Below are positions 1 through 6,607 of a DNA stretch of 17,406 bases, in pieces; the stretch's first letter is position 1; each line of letters starts with the position of its first letter. The DNA is from Paracoccaceae bacterium (lineage in GTDB: Bacteria; Pseudomonadota; Alphaproteobacteria; Rhodobacterales; Rhodobacteraceae): the NCBI GenBank assembly GCA_020832725.1, contig JAFIEC010000196.1:1-17406 (forward strand). Reading direction: 5' to 3'. A model generated the notes under the pieces. That model had not been told where the DNA came from and made no database searches. It was given only the letters and a program-made list of their open reading frames with translations. A program made the translations under genes and the position numbers.

Positions 1-962
1 AAGGCACTCCCGCGCATGTCTTTCTGCGTGGCCGGCTGCAGCACCACGTCGCGACCCACACTGTCGCCTGAGAACAGGCCCAGCAGGCCGTCCTGGTCCA
101 GCGGTTCGGGGTGGCGCGGCGGGGCGCTGGCGACGTTGTCAGAGAGTTCCTGGAACAGCGGCGCCCATTGGGTGCCCGGCATGCCCACGATCTGGTAGTT
201 CGCACTCTTGCGGCGGATGTCGTCATGCTGCGGAATGGCCGCGAGCACCGGGATACCGACTGCCTTGGCAAAGGCCTGCGCCTCGCCGGTGCCGTCATCC
301 TTGTTGATGACCATGCCGGCTACACCGACATTGCCGCCGAGCTTGCGGAAGTACTGCACCGCAGAACACACGTTGTTGGCGACGTAAAGTGACTGCAGGT
401 CGTTGGAGCCCACGACGATGACCTTCTGGCACATGTCGCGTGCAATCGGCAGACCGAAGCCGCCGCAGACCACGTCGCCCAGAAAATCGAGCAGGACGTA
501 GTCGAAATCCCAGTCGTGAAAGCCCAGCTTCTCGAGCAGCTCGAAGCCGTGGATGATGCCCCGCCCGCCGCAGCCGCGGCCGACCTCGGGCCCGCCCAGC
601 TCCATGGCGAAGACGCCATCGCGCTTGAAGCAGACATCGCCGATCTTGACCTCTTCGCCCGCCCGCTTCTTGGCGGACGAGGTCTCGATGATGGTCGGGC
701 AGGCCTTGCCGCCGAACAGCAGGCTGGTGGTGTCGGATTTCGGGTCGCAGCCGATCAGCAGCACCCGCTTGCCCTGTTCGGCCATCATGTAGCTGAGGTT
801 GGCCAGCGTGAAGGACTTGCCGATGCCGCCCTTGCCGTAGATCGCGATGATCTGCGTCTTCTTGCTGGGCTCGCCTTGCGGCACCTCGAGGGTCGGCGTC
901 TCGGCGGCTTCGGCGCGCAGGCGCTGGTCGAAATCCTTCAGGTTAGGCACATCGAGCGTCAT
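1..962 (-). CDS. bchX: Chlorophyllide a reductase iron protein BchX (partial, C-terminus cut by window edge)
   Basis: BchX is the NifH-like ATP-dependent electron donor of chlorophyllide a reductase. It passes electrons to the BchY/BchZ catalytic component in bacteriochlorophyll a synthesis. About 320 codons are visible from the ATG at 962-960, against roughly 333 for Rhodobacter BchX, so only the last dozen or so residues are missing. The translation shows a P-loop GKGGIGKS at residues 43-50 and a following LIGCDPKSDTT stretch. Two separate cysteines in GCGGRG and DVVCGGFG match the [4Fe-4S] ligands of the NifH/BchL/BchX family. The N-terminal extension ahead of the P-loop (about 35 residues) is typical of BchX rather than BchL. 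The start codon overlaps the bchC stop as ATGA, indicating translational coupling. bchY is expected just outside the window. Confidence 0.95.
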   Translation of the reverse strand, partial: MTLDVPNLKDFDQRLRAEAAETPTLEVPQGEPSKKTQIIAIYGKGGIGKSFTLANLSYMMAEQGKRVLLIGCDPKSDTTSLLFGGKACPTIIETSSAKKRAGEEVKIGDVCFKRDGVFAMELGGPEVGRGCGGRGIIHGFELLEKLGFHDWDFDYVLLDFLGDVVCGGFGLPIARDMCQKVIVVGSNDLQSLYVANNVCSAVQYFRKLGGNVGVAGMVINKDDGTGEAQAFAKAVGIPVLAAIPQHDDIRRKSANYQIVGMPGTQWAPLFQELSDNVASAPPRHPEPLDQDGLLGLFSGDSVGRDVVLQPATQKDMRGSA

Positions 963-1900
963 GCGTGAGCTCCCCAGTTCAGAATCATCTTCAGGCAGGC
1001 AGGGTCGGTAAAAGCGGTCTCGTAGGCCTCGGGGGCCGCTTCCGCCGCGACCGAATGCGTGATCAGCCCGGACAGCGACAGCGCGCCCGACTCGACCAGG
1101 GCACGGGTGGCCACGAGGTCGTCGCGGGTCCATTCGGCAGCGATGCGGATGCGCGCCTCCTTCATGAAGGCGGGCGGGAAGGCGAAGGAGAGCGGCTGGG
1201 TGTAGAACCCGGCCAGCACGATCTCGCCGCCCCGGGCCATGCGCCCGATCAGGGTGTTGAGCAGGTCGGGCGCGCCGGTGGCATCGTAGATGCAGGCATA
1301 ATCGCGCCGCTCGTCGGCGTCGGGATGGCGCACCTCATAGCCCTCGGCACCGGCATGGCGGGTCTCGTCGATCTCCCAGACCATGGGAGCGGGGGCACCG
1401 GCGGCAATGGTCAGGCGCGCCAGCAGACGGCCCAGAACGCCGTGGCCCACCACAAGATCGGGCAGGCGATTGCCCAGCCCGGCGACCGCATGGCGCGCGG
1501 TGGCGGCCAGAGCCAGAAGCGCGCCCTCGGCCTCCAGCTGCGGATCGATGCGCACCGCACGATCGGCGCGGGTCACGAGCCTGCGCGCGGCCCCTCCGAA
1601 CAGGCCGCGCACGGGGCCATAGCACGAGGCGCCGGGAACAAAGACATGATCGCCGACCCGAAAGCCGGAATCCGGCCCCGCCTCGACAACCTCGCCCGAG
1701 GATTCGTAGCCCGGGACCAGCGGATAGCCCATGCCGGGAAACGGGGGCATCTCGCCGGACCAGAACAGCTTCTCGGTTCCGGTGGAGATGCCCGAATGGC
1801 GAATGTCCACGACAAGATCCTCGGCCCCCGGGGCATCGAGGTCCAGTTCCCCCAGTGAAAGGCTTCTCGGCCCCTCCAGGATCACCGCTGTCGTTCGCAT
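959..1900 (-). CDS. bchC: 2-desacetyl-2-hydroxyethyl bacteriochlorophyllide a dehydrogenase
   Basis: BchC oxidises the C3 hydroxyethyl side chain to acetyl in late bacteriochlorophyll a synthesis. The 313-residue protein has the MDR (alcohol-dehydrogenase-like) fold signature. Its N-terminus contains SGISTGTEKLFWSGEMP followed by GYPLVPGYESSGEV, a conserved BchC stretch. A nucleotide-binding segment VVGHGVLGRLLARL lies in the middle. The start is the ATG at 1900-1898, preceded by a G-rich stretch (GGGGGG) that can serve as a ribosome binding site. The gene is first in a bchC-bchX unit, with its stop overlapping the bchX start by four bases. It has its own promoter with PpsR-type operators upstream, but read-through from crtEF is also possible because no terminator is visible between crtF and bchC. 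Confidence 0.95.
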   Translation of the reverse strand: MRTTAVILEGPRSLSLGELDLDAPGAEDLVVDIRHSGISTGTEKLFWSGEMPPFPGMGYPLVPGYESSGEVVEAGPDSGFRVGDHVFVPGASCYGPVRGLFGGAARRLVTRADRAVRIDPQLEAEGALLALAATARHAVAGLGNRLPDLVVGHGVLGRLLARLTIAAGAPAPMVWEIDETRHAGAEGYEVRHPDADERRDYACIYDATGAPDLLNTLIGRMARGGEIVLAGFYTQPLSFAFPPAFMKEARIRIAAEWTRDDLVATRALVESGALSLSGLITHSVAAEAAPEAYETAFTDPACLKMILNWGAHA

Positions 1901-1937
1901 GCTGCCCCCCAGGTTGCGGACTTTGTGGCACCGAGGG

Positions 1938-1955
1938 TGTCAACCCTGCGAGACA
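1938..1955. promoter_or_regulatory. Distal PpsR/CrtJ operator in the bchC leader
   Basis: TGTCAACCCTGCGAGACA fits TGT-N12-ACA exactly. It lies downstream of the predicted transcription start, inside the untranslated leader and 38 bases from the bchC ATG, separated by 49 bases from the site at 2005-2022. A roadblock or looping role is inferred, not shown. Confidence 0.55.
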
Positions 1956-1978
1956 GTGCCAACTGTCACTTTGCTGTA

Positions 1979-1996
1979 TGTCAGTTTAGGCTTACG
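1979..1996. promoter_or_regulatory. Imperfect PpsR/CrtJ operator over the bchC -10 box
   Basis: TGTCAGTTTAGGCTTACG matches TGT-N12-ACA except for the last base (ACG). It is 8 bases from the perfect site at 2005-2022, the spacing known for paired CrtJ sites at Rhodobacter capsulatus bchC, and it covers the -10 hexamer. Confidence 0.5.
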
Positions 1997-2010
1997 GTTC
2001 ATGTTGTCAA
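1983..2010 (-). promoter_or_regulatory. Sigma-70-type promoter of bchC
   Basis: Read on the minus strand, a perfect -35 box TTGACA lies at 2010-2005. A 16-base spacer follows, then a -10 box TAAACT (four of six matches to TATAAT) at 1988-1983. The -35 box sits inside an exact TGT-N12-ACA palindrome and the -10 box sits inside an imperfect one. This is the arrangement known for repression of bchC by CrtJ/PpsR in Rhodobacter. It predicts an untranslated leader of about 75 bases. Confidence 0.7.
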
Positions 2011-2022
2011 TCAAAATTGACA
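2005..2022. promoter_or_regulatory. PpsR/CrtJ operator overlapping the bchC -35 box
   Basis: TGTCAATCAAAATTGACA fits TGT-N12-ACA exactly and is a near-perfect palindrome (TGTCAAt/aTTGACA arms). Its minus-strand half contains the TTGACA -35 hexamer. PpsR/CrtJ is the aerobic repressor of pigment genes in Rhodobacter; the assignment here is by pattern and position. Confidence 0.8.
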
Positions 2023-2026
2023 CTCT

Positions 2027-3175
2027 TTATCTGACACGCCCGCGGCGGGCTGTAATGGCCTGCGTGACAAAGGGGCGTGCGGCCGGGTGGACCCGGATCG
2101 CCTCGAATCCCGCGGCCTCCAGCAGCGCTGCGATGCGCTCCGGGGCGCGGACGCGGCCTGTGCGCATGGCCATCGTGTAGAAGGCGAAATAGACATCGCC
2201 CGCCCGCTGGGGGCGCGCGCCGCCCGACATCGGCTCGGAGATCACGATCCGCCCGCCCTCGGGCAGCGCCGCCGCGACCCTGGACAGCAGCGCCGCGACC
2301 GTCGCGTCGGCGTGATCGTAGAGGACCCGAATCAGGCTTATCGTGTCAAAGCCCTCGGGCAGGGACTCCTCGCGGAAATTGCCGGCCCGGGCCTCCAGCC
2401 GCGCACCTGCGGAATCCGAGGCGAATCGCGCCCGCGCGGCCTCGGCCACGGGTGGCAGATCGAAGACGCAGGCCTGCAACCGGGGCCAGCGCGCCGCCAC
2501 CGCGACCGCAAAGGCCCCGGTCCCGCCTCCGACATCGAGCAGCCGCCTCGTTCCCGAAAGATCGACCGCGCGCAGTGTCTCCTCGCTCACCAGGACCTGC
2601 GAGGACGCCATCAGGCGGGAATAGGCCTGCGCGGTCTCGGGCGGTACGGTGCCGGGCGCCGCACCAAAGACATAGGGCCAGAAGCGGGCCAGCTCGGTTT
2701 CCGCCTCGCCGCGCAGCAGGGCGACCGGGTCGGACAGGTCGCCATAGAACAGCCGGTGGTGGCGGATCATGTCGGCCAGCCCATCGACCCCCAGAAGCGC
2801 CGCCCCCAGCCGCCCCAGCGCCACCCGGCCCGAGCGTTCCATCCGCAGAAGGCCCAGGGCGGTTGCCGCGCGCACCAATGTCTCGGCCGCCTCCGGAGGC
2901 AGCCCCGTGCGCAGGGCCACCTGCTCGGGCGGCAGCGGGCCTGCGCGCAACGCCTCGAGCAGATCCAGCTCCACACAGGCCAGAAGAACCTGGGAATGCA
3001 CGAAACCCGCGACCAGATCGAACAGCCGCTCGCCGTCGCGCCGCGCGATCCCCCGCGTCAGCGGAAGCCGTGCCGCCCAGCGCTGAAAGCGGGGCTGCGC
3101 GACGATCCTGTTGCGCCATCCCGCCAGCCGTTCGGCGATGCCGGGCGCAGGGTCGGTATCTTCCAGGGCAGCCAA
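2027..3175 (-). CDS. crtF: Demethylspheroidene O-methyltransferase
   Basis: CrtF methylates the C1 hydroxyl of demethylspheroidene with S-adenosylmethionine to give spheroidene. The protein has about 382 residues, as expected for the family. The first ~130 residues form the helical dimerisation/winged-helix part found in plant-type O-methyltransferases (FDLVAGFVHSQVLLACVELDLL). The AdoMet-binding motif DVGGGTG is at residues 214-220. The start is uncertain: no in-frame ATG or GTG exists at the correct place. The first usable codons are a TTG at 3175-3173, two bases after the crtE stop, or a CTG at 3181-3179 that would overlap the crtE stop as CTGA. The in-frame ATG at 3472 lies deep inside crtE and is not credible. 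Expression is probably coupled to crtE. Confidence 0.9.
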   Translation of the reverse strand: MAALEDTDPAPGIAERLAGWRNRIVAQPRFQRWAARLPLTRGIARRDGERLFDLVAGFVHSQVLLACVELDLLEALRAGPLPPEQVALRTGLPPEAAETLVRAATALGLLRMERSGRVALGRLGAALLGVDGLADMIRHHRLFYGDLSDPVALLRGEAETELARFWPYVFGAAPGTVPPETAQAYSRLMASSQVLVSEETLRAVDLSGTRRLLDVGGGTGAFAVAVAARWPRLQACVFDLPPVAEAARARFASDSAGARLEARAGNFREESLPEGFDTISLIRVLYDHADATVAALLSRVAAALPEGGRIVISEPMSGGARPQRAGDVYFAFYTMAMRTGRVRAPERIAALLEAAGFEAIRVHPAARPFVTQAITARRGRVR

Positions 3176-3177
3176 GC

Positions 3178-4065
3178 TCAGGCCGTTGTGCGCACGGGCA
3201 GCACCGGCACCAGCTTGCGCGCGGTCAGGCGGACCAGCGCACAAAGCTCCGCCTCTCCGGGGCAGGACGGAATCGAGGCGATCGCACCCGAGAGCGAATC
3301 CTCCAGCCGCCGCACCGCACCTTCGACGCCCAGCGCCTGCACCGCGTTGGGGCGGCCGTTGCGCAGATCCTGCCCCACGGGCTTGCCCAGCGCGTCGGCA
3401 TCGCCCAGCGCGTCGCGCAGGTCGTCGGCCACCTGAAAGGCCTCGCCGATCCGCGCGCCCAGATCGGGCCATGCCTCGGGCTCGGCCCCGGCGGCGGCGG
3501 CCCCCATCTGGGTGGCGGCCACGAACAGCGCGGCGGTCTTGGCGCGGTGATAGGCGGCCAGATCGATGCGCGGCTCGCTCTCCCAGCCCTGGCCCGCACA
3601 GATGCCGCCCGGCATGCCGGAGGTCCGCGCGAGGATCATCATCAGCTGCGCGCCGCGCTCGGGTGCCAGAAGCGCCGCCCGCGCCAGTTCCTCGAAGGCA
3701 AGAATGATCAGCGAATCCCCGGCCAGCAGCGCCAGCGCCTCGCCATAGGCCCGATGCACCGAGGGCTTGCCCCGGCGGGTATCGGCATCGTCGAAGCAGG
3801 GCATGTCGTCATGCACGAGGCTTGCGCAATGGATCAGTTCCAGCGCTGCGGCGGCGGCATCCGAGATCTCCGGCCGGTCGTCGCCGCAGGCCCGGGCCAC
3901 CGAGAGCAGGATCGTCGGGCGGATGCGCGCGCCCCCGGGAACCACGGCATGTACCATCGCCTCGGCCAGACGCGGCGGCGCGTCTGCGCCGCCTGCGCGC
4001 GCAAGCGCGCGATCCAGTGCGGCTTCGATCCGGCGGGACAGGCGGGGACCGGCAAGGCTGGACAT
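3178..4065 (-). CDS. crtE: Geranylgeranyl diphosphate synthase
   Basis: CrtE condenses isoprenyl diphosphates to geranylgeranyl diphosphate, the precursor of phytoene and of the bacteriochlorophyll tail. The 295-residue protein has both aspartate-rich motifs of the trans-prenyltransferase family: DDMPCFDD at residues 86-93 and DDLRD at 214-218. It also has the substrate-binding segment GGARIRP near residue 44. The ATG at 4065-4063 has a good AGGAG ribosome binding site six bases upstream. It is the first gene of a crtE-crtF unit, divergent from crtD, with a shared control region holding two PpsR-type operators. Confidence 0.96.
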   Translation of the reverse strand: MSSLAGPRLSRRIEAALDRALARAGGADAPPRLAEAMVHAVVPGGARIRPTILLSVARACGDDRPEISDAAAAALELIHCASLVHDDMPCFDDADTRRGKPSVHRAYGEALALLAGDSLIILAFEELARAALLAPERGAQLMMILARTSGMPGGICAGQGWESEPRIDLAAYHRAKTAALFVAATQMGAAAAGAEPEAWPDLGARIGEAFQVADDLRDALGDADALGKPVGQDLRNGRPNAVQALGVEGAVRRLEDSLSGAIASIPSCPGEAELCALVRLTARKLVPVLPVRTTA

Positions 4066-4097
4066 GAGGCTCTCCTGTGGCGGCCCGTTCGGGCGTA

Positions 4098-4115
4098 TGT
4101 AAACCGTACTAGACA
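4098..4115. promoter_or_regulatory. PpsR/CrtJ operator, crtE-proximal
   Basis: TGTAAACCGTACTAGACA fits TGT-N12-ACA exactly, with the TGTAA half that is closest to the published consensus. It lies in the crtE/crtD divergent region, 7 bases from a second perfect site at 4123-4140. This is the close tandem spacing typical of cooperative PpsR/CrtJ binding. Confidence 0.75.
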
Positions 4116-4122
4116 GTCAATG

Positions 4123-4140
4123 TGTAATTCATACTGGACA
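4123..4140. promoter_or_regulatory. PpsR/CrtJ operator, crtD-proximal, overlapping a possible crtD -10
   Basis: TGTAATTCATACTGGACA fits TGT-N12-ACA exactly. Its first six bases, TGTAAT (4123-4128), match a sigma-70 -10 box at five of six positions on the plus strand, but the -35 17 bases upstream (TAAACC) is weak. If it is used, the crtD leader would be about 25 bases. No convincing crtE promoter could be picked by eye. Confidence 0.7.
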
Positions 4141-4160
4141 TATGGCCCCCAGCTGTCAAC

Positions 4161-5768
4161 ATGCGATGCATGAGAGACCAGCGCCCCAGCCCCGACGCGA
4201 TGTCTCGCGCGCCGCGTGTCGTGGTCGTGGGCGCGGGCATGGGCGGGTTGGCTGCGGCGATCCGGCTGGCTGCGGCGGGACTGTCTGTCACCCTGCTCGA
4301 GGCTGCGGCTGCCCCCGGCGGCAAGGCCCGAACCCTGCCCACCGCCGCGGGCCCCGCCGATGCCGGTCCGACGGTGCTCACCCTGCGCCCGGTGTTCGAT
4401 GCGCTTTTCGCCGCAGCAAGGGCCCGGATGGAGGACCATGTCGCGCTTGAGGAGGAGCCGCTGCTGGCGCGCCATTTCTGGCCCGATGGCTCCCGGCTCG
4501 ACCTGTGCCGCGACCACGAGGCGAACCTGCGCGCGATCCATGCCTTTGCGGGGGCAGCCGAGGCGCGGGGGTTCGATACCTTCTCGGCCCGGGCCGCGCG
4601 GCTGTGGCAGGCCTTTGCCCCGCCCATGCTCGAGGCCGGGGCGCCGGATGCATCTGCGGCGCTGCGCGCAGCCCTTGCGCGGCCCCGGCTTCTGGCCGAT
4701 GCAGCCCCCCTCTCGACGCTGGCGGGTGTACTGGCCCGACATTTCCACGACCCGCGCCTGCGCCAGCTCTTCGGGCGCTATGCCACGTATGTGGGCGGCT
4801 CTCCCTGGCAGGCGCCGGGCGTGCTGGCCCTGATCTGGGCGGCGGAGTCGCAGGGCGTGTGGCGGGTGCGGGGGGGCATGGCCTTTCTGGCACAGGCGCT
4901 GGCGGGGCTGGCCCGCAGCCTCGGGGTGGATATCCGCCTGTCCTGCCCGGTGGATGAAATCCTTGTGGAGGGGGGGAGCTGCGTCGGAGTGCGCGCGGGC
5001 GGCACGGCATGGCGGTCCGATGTCGTCGTGTTCAACGGCGACCCGGCGGCCCTGCGCCGGGGCCTTCTGGGGGCGGCCCTGCGCGGCGCGGTTCCCGCGC
5101 AGGCCACGTCTCCGCGGTCGCTTTCGGCCCATGTCTGGGCCTTTGCAGCCCGCGTCGCGCATCCGGATCTGGCCCATCACAACGTCTTTTTCGGGGCCCG
5201 GCCGCGCGCGGAATTCGACGATCTGCGCGCAGGCAGGGTGCCGCGCGATCCCACGCTCTATGTCTGTGCCCAGGACCGCGGGTCCGGCGGGGAGCCCCCG
5301 GACGGGCCGGAGCGGTTCGAGATCATCATGAACGGCGCCCCTGTTGCGGGCGACCCCACCGACGAGGAGGAGCGCCTGTGCCGCATCCGGACATTCCAGA
5401 CGCTGACCCGCCACGGACTGAGCTTTGCGCCGGAGCCGGAACCGGAGGCACTGACGACACCCGGGGGCTTTGCGGCCCTGTTCCCCGGCTCGGACGGTTC
5501 CCTTTACGGCCGCAGCCCGCACGGGGTGCTGGCCCCGTTCCAGAGGCCCCGGGCCCGCCGCCGGGTGCGGGGGCTGTATCTGGCGGGGGGCGGAGTGCAT
5601 CCGGGGGCGGGGGTGCCGATGGCGACCCTCTCCGGGAAGCACGCGGCCGAGGCGATCTTGAGCGACCTTGCTTTGACATCGCGGTTCCGCCCGACGGCTA
5701 TGCCTGGTGGTATCTCGACGGCATCTCCGACGATGGCGGCCACGCCATCTCGATCATCGGCTTCATAG
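4161..5768 (+). CDS. crtD: Hydroxyneurosporene (methoxyneurosporene) desaturase
   Basis: CrtD is the FAD-dependent C3,4-desaturase of the spheroidene pathway. The 535-residue reading frame has an N-terminal dinucleotide-binding motif VVVVGAGMGGLAAAIRLAAAG and PGGKA just after it. The C-terminal FAD motif is LYLAGGGVHPGAGVPMATLSG, followed by KHAAEAIL. These are family hallmarks shared with CrtI. Everything after about SDLALTSR (the last 30-35 residues) is Ser/Thr/Pro-rich and overlaps conserved crtC sequence, so it is likely an unconstrained tail. Three ATGs (4161, 4170, 4200) could start the protein and none has a clear Shine-Dalgarno sequence; the first is used here. It is co-transcribed with crtC, which it overlaps by about 100 bases. 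Confidence 0.93.
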   Translation: MRCMRDQRPSPDAMSRAPRVVVVGAGMGGLAAAIRLAAAGLSVTLLEAAAAPGGKARTLPTAAGPADAGPTVLTLRPVFDALFAAARARMEDHVALEEEPLLARHFWPDGSRLDLCRDHEANLRAIHAFAGAAEARGFDTFSARAARLWQAFAPPMLEAGAPDASAALRAALARPRLLADAAPLSTLAGVLARHFHDPRLRQLFGRYATYVGGSPWQAPGVLALIWAAESQGVWRVRGGMAFLAQALAGLARSLGVDIRLSCPVDEILVEGGSCVGVRAGGTAWRSDVVVFNGDPAALRRGLLGAALRGAVPAQATSPRSLSAHVWAFAARVAHPDLAHHNVFFGARPRAEFDDLRAGRVPRDPTLYVCAQDRGSGGEPPDGPERFEIIMNGAPVAGDPTDEEERLCRIRTFQTLTRHGLSFAPEPEPEALTTPGGFAALFPGSDGSLYGRSPHGVLAPFQRPRARRRVRGLYLAGGGVHPGAGVPMATLSGKHAAEAILSDLALTSRFRPTAMPGGISTASPTMAATPSRSSAS

Positions 5769-6607
5769 GCTCGGTCTTCTCGCCGTGGTATCGCTGGTCG
5801 GGGCGGCGCAACCCCGCCAATCACTGCTGCCTGAACGTGGCCACCTATGGTCCCGGCGGGCGCTGGACGATGACCGACCGGGGCGAGGCGGCGCTGTCGC
5901 TCTCGGCCGATACGCTGGAAATCGGCCCGTCGCGCATGGTCTGGACGGGCTCGGCGCTGGAGGTCCATATCGACGAGCGCACCTGGCCCCACATGCATCG
6001 CCTGCGCGGCGTGGTGCGGGTGCATCCGGCGGCCCTGACCGGGGTGGAGCTGGCCCTGGACCCGGGCGGGGTGCATGTCTGGCGGCCCTTCGCGCCGGTT
6101 GCGGATATCGAGGTCGCGCTTGACGCGCCGGGGTGGACATGGCGCGGGCACGGCTATTTCGACGCCAATTTCGGCACGGCCGCGCTCGAGGCCGATTTCC
6201 GCTACTGGACCTGGGCACGCCTGCCCTGGCGCGACGGGGCGGCGGCCTTTTACGATGCCACCCGCCGCGACGGCAGCCTGCTGGAAGAGGCCCTCGCCTT
6301 CGACCGCACCGGGGCGGTGCGCCGCATCGAGGCCCCGCCACCCCGGGCCCGGCTGGCGCGCAGCCTGTGGGCGCTGCGGCGCGAGGCACGCGCCGATCCG
6401 GGCACCACGCCGCGACAGGTCAAGCCGATGCTGGATGCGCCCTTCTACTGCCGTTCGGCCATATCGACCCGCATCCACGGGGAGACCTGCACCGGTGTGC
6501 ACGAGGCACTGGATCTCGACCGCTTTGCCAGCCCCTGGCTGAAGCCGATGCTGGCGGTCAAGGTGCCCCGCCGCCCGGGCTGGCCCGGGTTCAGGGCAGG
6601 GAGGTGA
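5672..6607 (+). CDS. crtC: Carotenoid 1,2-hydratase (hydroxyneurosporene synthase); start codon unresolved
   Basis: CrtC adds water across the C1,2 double bond of neurosporene and its derivatives, creating the hydroxyl later methylated by CrtF. The family-typical N-terminus FDIAVPPDGYAWWYLDGISDDGG is readable from 5672, followed by GFIGSVFSPWYRWSGR and NPANHCCLNVATYG. The C-terminus (TPRQVKPMLDAPFYCRS, THIHGE-like RIHGETCTGVHE, PWLKPMLAVKVPRR) is also typical. The frame has no ATG, GTG, TTG or CTG just upstream. The nearest ATG downstream (5867, in RWTMTDRG) would remove essential conserved sequence, so 5672 marks the start of recognisable homology rather than a codon. Rhodobacter CrtC has often been annotated at about 281 residues, beginning near the equivalent of 5756. 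The 3' end overlaps the convergent OmpA-like gene by 17 bases. Confidence 0.88.
   Translation, partial: FDIAVPPDGYAWWYLDGISDDGGHAISIIGFIGSVFSPWYRWSGRRNPANHCCLNVATYGPGGRWTMTDRGEAALSLSADTLEIGPSRMVWTGSALEVHIDERTWPHMHRLRGVVRVHPAALTGVELALDPGGVHVWRPFAPVADIEVALDAPGWTWRGHGYFDANFGTAALEADFRYWTWARLPWRDGAAAFYDATRRDGSLLEEALAFDRTGAVRRIEAPPPRARLARSLWALRREARADPGTTPRQVKPMLDAPFYCRSAISTRIHGETCTGVHEALDLDRFASPWLKPMLAVKVPRRPGWPGFRAGR

Noticed and set aside
2077..4173. 698-codon plus-strand open frame opposite crtF and crtE
   Set aside because: Low-complexity Arg/Pro/Ala composition antisense to two well-conserved enzymes; not a gene.
5582..5592. G-run near the end of crtD as a slippery site for frameshifting into crtC
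   Set aside because: Conserved CrtD sequence (GVHPGAGVPMATLSGKHAAEAIL) continues in frame after it, so any productive shift must occur further downstream.
3834..5642. 602-codon minus-strand open frame opposite crtD
   Set aside because: It has no recognisable domain, is Arg/Pro/Gly-rich and lies opposite conserved CrtD. It is a shadow frame.
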